Source: Marinobacter alexandrii (GTDB lineage Bacteria; Bacteroidota; Bacteroidia; Cytophagales; Cyclobacteriaceae). Taken from it: DNA of 64,000 nucleotides. This document shows, in pieces, positions 58,902 through 64,000 of the stretch. Below the pieces are notes generated by a model. It had not been told where the DNA came from and did not search any database. It worked only from the letters and a program-made list of their open reading frames with translations. Both the position numbers and the translations under genes were made by a program. Every line of letters begins with the position of its first letter. Positions within the stretch are counted from its first letter, which is position 1. The stretch is taken from contig JBDWTN010000006.1 in the NCBI GenBank assembly GCA_039984955.1, forward strand, positions 186,001-250,000, written 5' to 3'.

Positions 58902-60557
58902 TTAAGGCATCAATTCTTTGGCTTTTTCTTTAATTCTTACATTAAGTATTTCGTGATTGAGTGAATAATCTACCGGACAATCGATCAGATGTACCCCTTT
59001 AGTAGAGGCCAGGCACTTTTCCAATGTCTCTGTAAAGTCTTGGCAGCTATCGATTCGATAGCCATTTGCACCGTAGCTTTCCGCATATTTTATGAAATCA
59101 GGATTGTTATAATCCAACCCAAAATTATCAAAGCCCATTCCTTCTTGTTTCCATTTGATCATGCCGTACGCATTGTCATTGAGGATGATAACCACCATAT
59201 TCAGATTCATTCTCACAGCAGTTTCCAGTTCTTGGGAATTCATCATAAATCCTCCATCTCCGCAAACGACCACTACTTTTTTATCAGGATTAATTAGCTT
59301 GGCTGCCATACCAGATGGAAGTCCAGCACCCATGGTGGCTAGTGCATTATCCAAAAGCAAGGTATTTATCTGGTGTGCTTTATAATTCCGAGCGAACCAT
59401 ATCTTATAGATTCCATTGTCCAAAGCCACGATACCATCAGAAGGCATAGCTTTTCTTACTTCATTTACCAATCTCTGAGGTAAAAGAGGAAACCTCGTAT
59501 CATCAAAATACTTCGTAATGTGTGTCTCTACTTCTTCTTTCACTCGATGGTAGAAACTAAAATCCCAATGAGATTGAGGCGATATGCTTTCATTGATTGC
59601 CAAGATGGAGGAAGCAATATCCCCTACTACGTTGAGGTCAGGAAAATATACCTCGTCAATTTCTGCTGAGAAGAAATTGACATGAATGACTTTCTTTCCT
59701 CCATGCTCCATGAAAAATGGAGGCTTTTCAATGACATCATGTCCTACATTAATGATCAAATCCGCTTTATCTATGGCGTAATGAATGTAATCGTCACTGG
59801 AAAGTGCTGCGGTACCAAGACATAGCTCATGAGCATCATCTACCACTCCTTTTCCCATTTGCGTATTGAAAAATGGAATTTTCGTTTCATCAATGAATTT
59901 TCTAAGTGCTTCACTTGTCCTGTTTCTATTGGCACCTGCGCCAACGAGAATCAGTGGCATTTTTGCTTCGGAGAGCATGTTCACCGCTTTTTCAATGGAT
60001 CTTTGATCTGGAACAGAACGCCAGTGAGTGTCTACATCAAAAAGATGAGCATCGGTATCTTCAGCAGCAATATCCTCCGGGAGTTCCAGATGTACAGCTC
60101 CCGGTCTTTCCTCTATTGCTAACCTGAAAGACTCTCTGACGAGGGATGGAATATTGTTTCCACTGATAATCTGTTTTGTGAATTTGGTCAGCGATTGGAA
60201 CATATCTACCACATCAATGATCTGAAAACGACCTTGCTTACTTGTTTTAATGGGTTTTTGCCCAGTAATCATCAGCATTGGCATGGCGCCCAGCTGAGCA
60301 TAGGCCGCTGGTGTCACGAGATTCGTTGCTCCTGGCCCAAGTGTACTCAAGCATACGCCAGGTTTGCCGGTAAATCGACCATAAGTTGCTGCCATAAATC
60401 CCGCTCCTTGTTCGTGGCGGGTGATGATGAGCTTAATGCTTGACTTTCTCAATGACTCGAGTAGATCAAGGTTTTCTTCTCCTGGTACTCCAAAGATGTA
60501 TTCTACACCTTCATTTTCCAGGGCTTCTACAAAGAGGTCGGATGCTTTTTTGGACAT
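58902..60557 (-). CDS. Acetolactate-synthase-like thiamine-diphosphate enzyme
   Basis: The 551-aa protein has the three-domain ThDP fold. The N-terminal PYR domain carries catalytic Glu49 (ITRHEQGAGFMAATYG). The central Rossmann-like domain reads LILVGAGANRNRTSEALRKF. The C-terminal PP domain has the GDG...N ThDP motif (VVCGDGGFMMNSQELETAVR) with NDNAYG. The glycine-rich LSTLGPGATNLVTP and the family length point to acetolactate synthase, but no regulatory small subunit and no other ilv genes are adjacent, so a catabolic AlsS-like or related decarboxylase/ligase role is as likely as valine/isoleucine biosynthesis. It shares a unit with the aldehyde dehydrogenase and is divergent from the phosphorelay genes. 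Confidence 0.88.
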   Translation of the reverse strand: MSKKASDLFVEALENEGVEYIFGVPGEENLDLLESLRKSSIKLIITRHEQGAGFMAATYGRFTGKPGVCLSTLGPGATNLVTPAAYAQLGAMPMLMITGQKPIKTSKQGRFQIIDVVDMFQSLTKFTKQIISGNNIPSLVRESFRLAIEERPGAVHLELPEDIAAEDTDAHLFDVDTHWRSVPDQRSIEKAVNMLSEAKMPLILVGAGANRNRTSEALRKFIDETKIPFFNTQMGKGVVDDAHELCLGTAALSSDDYIHYAIDKADLIINVGHDVIEKPPFFMEHGGKKVIHVNFFSAEIDEVYFPDLNVVGDIASSILAINESISPQSHWDFSFYHRVKEEVETHITKYFDDTRFPLLPQRLVNEVRKAMPSDGIVALDNGIYKIWFARNYKAHQINTLLLDNALATMGAGLPSGMAAKLINPDKKVVVVCGDGGFMMNSQELETAVRMNLNMVVIILNDNAYGMIKWKQEGMGFDNFGLDYNNPDFIKYAESYGANGYRIDSCQDFTETLEKCLASTKGVHLIDCPVDYSLNHEILNVRIKEKAKELMP

Positions 60558-60741
60558 TTTTTTCGTTTAAATGAGACAAGAGAATAAGAGATTTAATATT
60601 AAATAAGTTTCAAGAATTCTAATTCTCTTAGTTTGGCACTTTGACATCAAAGTAATATGAAATTGTGGGGAAATAATCACACACTTGACATGTCCCCATC
60701 AATAGTTCTGGTAAATTGTAAAAAAAATAAACCACTTAAGA

Positions 60742-61119
60742 ATGAGTGTTCTGATCGTTGATGATGAAGAAGACATTGGTTTAATGATTTCAGTTTTTCT
60801 CAAGAAACAAGGATTAAAAACCGATTTTTCTGCAAGAATTAATTCCGCGAAGGAAATGATTGAAAAAAATAACTATTCAATATTCTTTCTGGATTTGAAC
60901 TTGCCAGACGGTACTGGATTTGACTTAATTCCATTGATTAAACAAAAAGATCCGAATTCTGGAATTATTGTAATCAGTGCATACGATAGTGCAGATGAAA
61001 TGAAAAGAGCTACGGATTTAGGCTCTGATCTATTTATAAAAAAGCCATTCTCAAGAAATGAAATTATTGGCGCAGTAAACACCTTGTATAAAAAAGATGA
61101 GAAAAATCTTAATCATTGA
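60742..61119 (+). CDS. Stand-alone CheY-like response regulator receiver
   Basis: The 125-aa single receiver domain has the acidic pair in LIVDDEEDIG, phospho-Asp51 in FFLDLNLPDGTG, a serine at the switch position (VIISA... read as IIVISAYDSADE) and a conserved lysine in LFIKKPFSRNE. It has no output domain, so it probably passes phosphate on or competes for it. It overlaps the sigma-54 activator start by 23 nt. The receiver, activator and kinase form one operon, so this protein likely works in the same phosphorelay. Confidence 0.92.
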   Translation: MSVLIVDDEEDIGLMISVFLKKQGLKTDFSARINSAKEMIEKNNYSIFFLDLNLPDGTGFDLIPLIKQKDPNSGIIVISAYDSADEMKRATDLGSDLFIKKPFSRNEIIGAVNTLYKKDEKNLNH

Positions 61120-62458
61120 TGACGAACAAGATATTTGCACTTTACTGAAAAAGTTCTTTAGCAAACATGACTTTGAATCTTTTTCCGCTTCAACAGGGAA
61201 AGAGGGTATTAAGATAATTGAAGGTGATGAGATTGATCTTGCAATTTGTGATTTCAGGCTTCCTGATTATACAGGATTAGAAATTCTTCAAAAAATCAAA
61301 ATAATTAATCCATCTATTCAGGTCATCATTATCACAGGCTATTCAGACGTTCGAATTGCTGTCGAGGCTTTAAAAAAAGGAGCATTCGATTATGTTACTA
61401 AACCAATTTACCCAGAAGAAATTCTTCTAACTGTAAAGCGAGCACTAGAGGTGGAGCATACAGATAAATTAGCCTCTGGCAAAAGAAAAAAGAAACCCTC
61501 TGAAAGAAAATTCATTTCTGGTACAAGTCAGCAATCTCACACTGTCCAAAAACACATTGAATTGATTGCACCTACAGATATGTCTGTGATTATTCTGGGA
61601 GAAACGGGAACGGGTAAGGAGTATGCGGCTAGAGCAATTCATCAAAAGAGCAAGCGAGCAAAAAGTCCTTTTGTAGCAGTCGATTGTGGGGCTTTGCCAA
61701 AAGAATTAGCTGCGAGTGAACTTTTCGGACATGTGAAGGGAGCATTTACCGGAGCATTGAATGACAAGAAAGGATACTTTGAAATAGCTTCTGGAGGAAC
61801 ATTATTTCTGGATGAGGTAGGTAACTTAAGCTATGAAAATCAAATTAAACTTTTGCGAGTGTTACAGGAACGAGTGGTGAAAAAAGTTGGCGGATCTTCA
61901 GACATATCTGTAGATGTGAGAGTAATTGCTGCTACAAATGAAGACCTCAAGAATGCGGTAAGGGAGGGTGATTTCAGGGAGGACCTATACCATCGGGTAA
62001 ATGAATTTAGCATAAAGCTTTCTCCCTTGAGGGAACGTAAAGAGGACATTGTCTTGTTTGCTCGCTATTTCTTACAGGTCGCAAATGAGAAGCTAGAGAA
62101 GAATGTGATAGATTTCGAAAGAGATGCCTTAAACCTCCTAAAGTCCTATCATTGGCATGGAAATCTGCGGGAACTTGGAAATGTGATTAAGCGATCAGTC
62201 TTGTTATCTCAGAATGAAACTGTTTCAATTGGTCAGCTTCCGGAAGAAATCATACATCCTAATTTGCAAGTTACCAGCACTGATATAGATGCTTTATCAG
62301 GCACTTCATTGAAAGAGGTTGCAGAGATGGCTGAGAAACGGGCGATCTTGCAGGCATTAAAGAAAACGAATAACAATAAATCCAAAACAGCAGAAATGCT
62401 TGATGTGGATAGAAAGACATTATACAATAAATTAAAAAGTTACAACATTGATTTCTGA
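61097..62458 (+). CDS. NtrC-family sigma-54-dependent response regulator
   Basis: The 453-aa protein has an N-terminal receiver (IDDEQDIC; phospho-Asp52 in AICDFRLP; Lys in YVTKPI), then a central AAA+ domain: Walker A GETGTGKE at about 168-175, the sigma-54-contacting loop GAFTGA at about 215, Walker [12 protein letters not shown], and the arginine-finger region [22 protein letters not shown]-terminal Fis-type HTH follows ([20 protein letters not shown]). All features needed for sigma-54 activation are intact. Its target promoters cannot be fixed here; no clear -24/-12 sequence (TGGCAC-N5-TTGC) was found in the divergent gap. Overlaps: 23 nt with the receiver and 11 nt with the kinase. Confidence 0.95.
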   Translation: MRKILIIDDEQDICTLLKKFFSKHDFESFSASTGKEGIKIIEGDEIDLAICDFRLPDYTGLEILQKIKIINPSIQVIIITGYSDVRIAVEALKKGAFDYVTKPIYPEEILLTVKRALEVEHTDKLASGKRKKKPSERKFISGTSQQSHTVQKHIELIAPTDMSVIILGETGTGKEYAARAIHQKSKRAKSPFVAVDCGALPKELAASELFGHVKGAFTGALNDKKGYFEIASGGTLFLDEVGNLSYENQIKLLRVLQERVVKKVGGSSDISVDVRVIAATNEDLKNAVREGDFREDLYHRVNEFSIKLSPLRERKEDIVLFARYFLQVANEKLEKNVIDFERDALNLLKSYHWHGNLRELGNVIKRSVLLSQNETVSIGQLPEEIIHPNLQVTSTDIDALSGTSLKEVAEMAEKRAILQALKKTNNNKSKTAEMLDVDRKTLYNKLKSYNIDF

Positions 62459-63884
62459 TGGATCTAATGAACATCTTCTGAAGAGCATTTTAGATAGTGC
62501 TTTCAATGGTATCATGACTTTTAAGTCAGTGCGAAGTGAAACCGATGAAATTATAGATTTCGAATGGACTTTTACCAATGATATAGCTAGTGATATGGTG
62601 GGAATTCCATCAGATAAACTTATTGGATCAAGACTTTTGCAATTAATGCCTGGTAATGAAGAGGTAGGCCTGTTTGATAAATACAAAGAAGTAGTGAAAA
62701 CTGGTAAGTTTTCAACTTTTGAGCAGTACTATCCAGGAGAGGAAGTTAACAAATGGTTTCGAGTTTCTGCCGTTAAATTAAACGATGGTTTCACTGTTAC
62801 ATTTCAAGATGTATCTGACCTGAAACAAGCTGTTATGGAAGTAGAAACCAGGGGAAAAAAGTACAGGAAGCTCTTTGAAGAATCTATAGATCCTATTTTC
62901 CTCGCGAACGATCAATTGGTATTTATTGATACTAATTTGGCGTTTCAAAGACTATTTGTCTATGCAGAAGATGAGTTAGTTTGTATGTCATTGGAAGGTT
63001 TGTTTGCTGACAGAGGTCATTTCAATTTATTTCAAAAGAAATTTCTCGAGCAAGGAAAAGTAGAAGAATTCGAAACTATTTTACTAGATAAAGAAGGACG
63101 AAAAAAGGATTGCTTGATCAACTGTGCTCGGCTAGAAGATGAGGAGACTCGTGAGAAATCATTCATAGGAGTAGTAAGAGACCTTACAAAAAGAAAGCGC
63201 GCAGATCGAGAACTCTTGGTTGCTGAAAAATTATCCATGACGGGCAAAATATCACGAACCATCGCTCATGAAGTGAGAAACCCACTCACCAATCTCACAT
63301 TGGCTATGGAACAGCTCAAAGAAGAAATACCTGAAGACGTAGAAGATGCCGAATTGTATTTTGATATCATCAAACGGAATGCAAATCGCATTGGAAAACT
63401 CATTTCCGACTTGCTAGATTCCTCGAAACCCAAAGAACTGAAACTAGAGACACAACCTCTTAATCAAACGGTGAAGGATGCACTTAATCTCGTGAGAGAT
63501 CGCATCAACCTACTCAATATGACTCTTAAAGAGGAGTACGAAGCGGACTTACCAGACATATCTCTCGACGCGGATCAATTAAAAGTAGCACTTCTCAATT
63601 TGATGATTAATGCTATTGAAGCAATGAAAAAGGGTAAGGGAATACTAACTATCAAAACCTATTCAGAGGATGGATATCTGCATCTGGAAATAATTGATAA
63701 TGGAAAGGGCATATCGATAGAAAACCTTGAAAAGCTTTTCGAACCGTTCTATACCTCAAAAGAAGAAGGTACCGGTTTAGGACTTGTAACTGTTCAAAAT
63801 ATCATACAAAGTCACAAAGGGGAGATCAAAGCAGAAAGTGAGGATGGCAAAGGCACTACTTTCAAGATCAACTTTCCTGTATGA
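62448..63884 (+). CDS. PAS-domain sensor histidine kinase
   Basis: A 478-aa soluble kinase with no membrane segment, so it is probably cytoplasmic. I choose the TTG start at 62448, which overlaps the activator stop by 11 nt; no ATG lies in frame until after the first PAS helix. Two PAS domains are visible at about 10-125 (ILDSAFNGIMTF, WFRVSAVKLNDGFTVTFQDV) and 135-250 (KLFEESIDPIFLANDQLVFI, IGVVRDLTKRK). HisKA follows with phospho-His274 (KISRTIAHEVRNPLTNLTLA), and HATPase_c has intact N, G1 and G2 boxes (LLNLMINAIEAMKKG, IDNGKGI, GTGLGLVTVQNI). It likely phosphorylates the NtrC-type activator and the CheY-like protein of the same operon. The signal sensed by the PAS domains is unknown. Confidence 0.94.
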   Translation: MISDGSNEHLLKSILDSAFNGIMTFKSVRSETDEIIDFEWTFTNDIASDMVGIPSDKLIGSRLLQLMPGNEEVGLFDKYKEVVKTGKFSTFEQYYPGEEVNKWFRVSAVKLNDGFTVTFQDVSDLKQAVMEVETRGKKYRKLFEESIDPIFLANDQLVFIDTNLAFQRLFVYAEDELVCMSLEGLFADRGHFNLFQKKFLEQGKVEEFETILLDKEGRKKDCLINCARLEDEETREKSFIGVVRDLTKRKRADRELLVAEKLSMTGKISRTIAHEVRNPLTNLTLAMEQLKEEIPEDVEDAELYFDIIKRNANRIGKLISDLLDSSKPKELKLETQPLNQTVKDALNLVRDRINLLNMTLKEEYEADLPDISLDADQLKVALLNLMINAIEAMKKGKGILTIKTYSEDGYLHLEIIDNGKGISIENLEKLFEPFYTSKEEGTGLGLVTVQNIIQSHKGEIKAESEDGKGTTFKINFPV

Positions 63885-63886
63885 CT

Positions 63887-63911
63887 GGATTACTGAAGAA
63901 TGGAGTAATCC
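63887..63911 (+). terminator. Weak hairpin after the histidine kinase gene
   Basis: GGATTACT / AGTAATCC stem with a 9-nt loop, followed by TGTGTTCAAATTTTT. The T run is distant. Nothing else is recognised up to the window end. Confidence 0.35.
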
Positions 63912-64000
63912 TGTGTTCAAATTTTTAGCAATAGAACCATTGTACATCATATGACCATGCTCTAAGTAATGAGTATAATTCCTCTTATCATTATGAATAA

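Noticed and set aside
60558-60741. Sigma-54 promoter candidate around TTGGCAC in the divergent gap
   Set aside because: The -24-like TTGGCAC is not followed by TTGC at the required spacing.

Overview
The window looks like a chromosome segment of a Bacteroidota bacterium, most likely a marine-type Cytophagia relative. The evidence is AT-rich DNA, T9SS C-terminal sorting domains on surface proteins, DUF4270 and DUF6268 envelope proteins, a TonB-receptor-like outer-membrane protein of the OMP_b-brl_3 type, LytTR and hybrid one-protein sensor systems, and a tmRNA with the tag GESNYAMAA. Taxonomy below phylum is inference.

Region 1 (1-9.7 kb) is ordinary core genome. It holds the end of an M16 zinc peptidase, a small ORF overlapping a minimal nucleotidyltransferase, an O-methyltransferase, an MltD-like lytic transglycosylase with LysM repeats, dnaX with an A10 slippery tract that joins a short gamma-like and a long tau-like product, and a TetR/nitrilase operon divergent from an amidohydrolase lipoprotein, with two identical-arm palindromic operators between them.

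Region 2 (9.74-32.6 kb) is a tmRNA gene (ssrA) with a roughly 22.5 kb integrated island in its 3' end. A 16-bp core repeat bounds it. A tyrosine recombinase lies at the left end and an excisionase-like HTH protein near the right end. The native ssrA terminator has been displaced to the far side of the island. The cargo is envelope biology: outer-membrane barrels, a kelch/DUF4270 lipoprotein operon, a TonB-receptor-like protein, two paralogous small secreted proteins, a DUF6268 protein with a complete RND efflux set, and a LytS/LytTR sensor-regulator pair. Five cargo transcription units carry a GGRCA-type direct repeat with an exact 21-bp period 50-120 bp before the start codon, and a sixth carries a degenerate version. 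This is the spacing expected of a LytTR protein, so the island appears to carry its own regulon.

Region 3 (32.6-57 kb) is a surface-protein locus: five BspA/DUF285 repeat proteins (611, 1789, 806, 767 and 1710 aa). Four have T9SS sorting domains and one is a lipoprotein with cadherin-like domains. The locus is bracketed by two TPR-containing membrane regulators, each divergent from the nearest BspA gene: a hybrid kinase/AraC protein on the left and a TPR/LuxR-type HTH protein on the right. The locus has grown by module duplication, with duplicated promoter regions, shared gene ends and a tandem 276-bp repeat inside one gene.

Region 4 (57-64 kb) holds a 33-aa membrane miniprotein, an aldehyde dehydrogenase, an acetolactate-synthase-like ThDP enzyme and, divergent from them, a three-gene phosphorelay (CheY-like receiver, NtrC-type sigma-54 activator, PAS histidine kinase).
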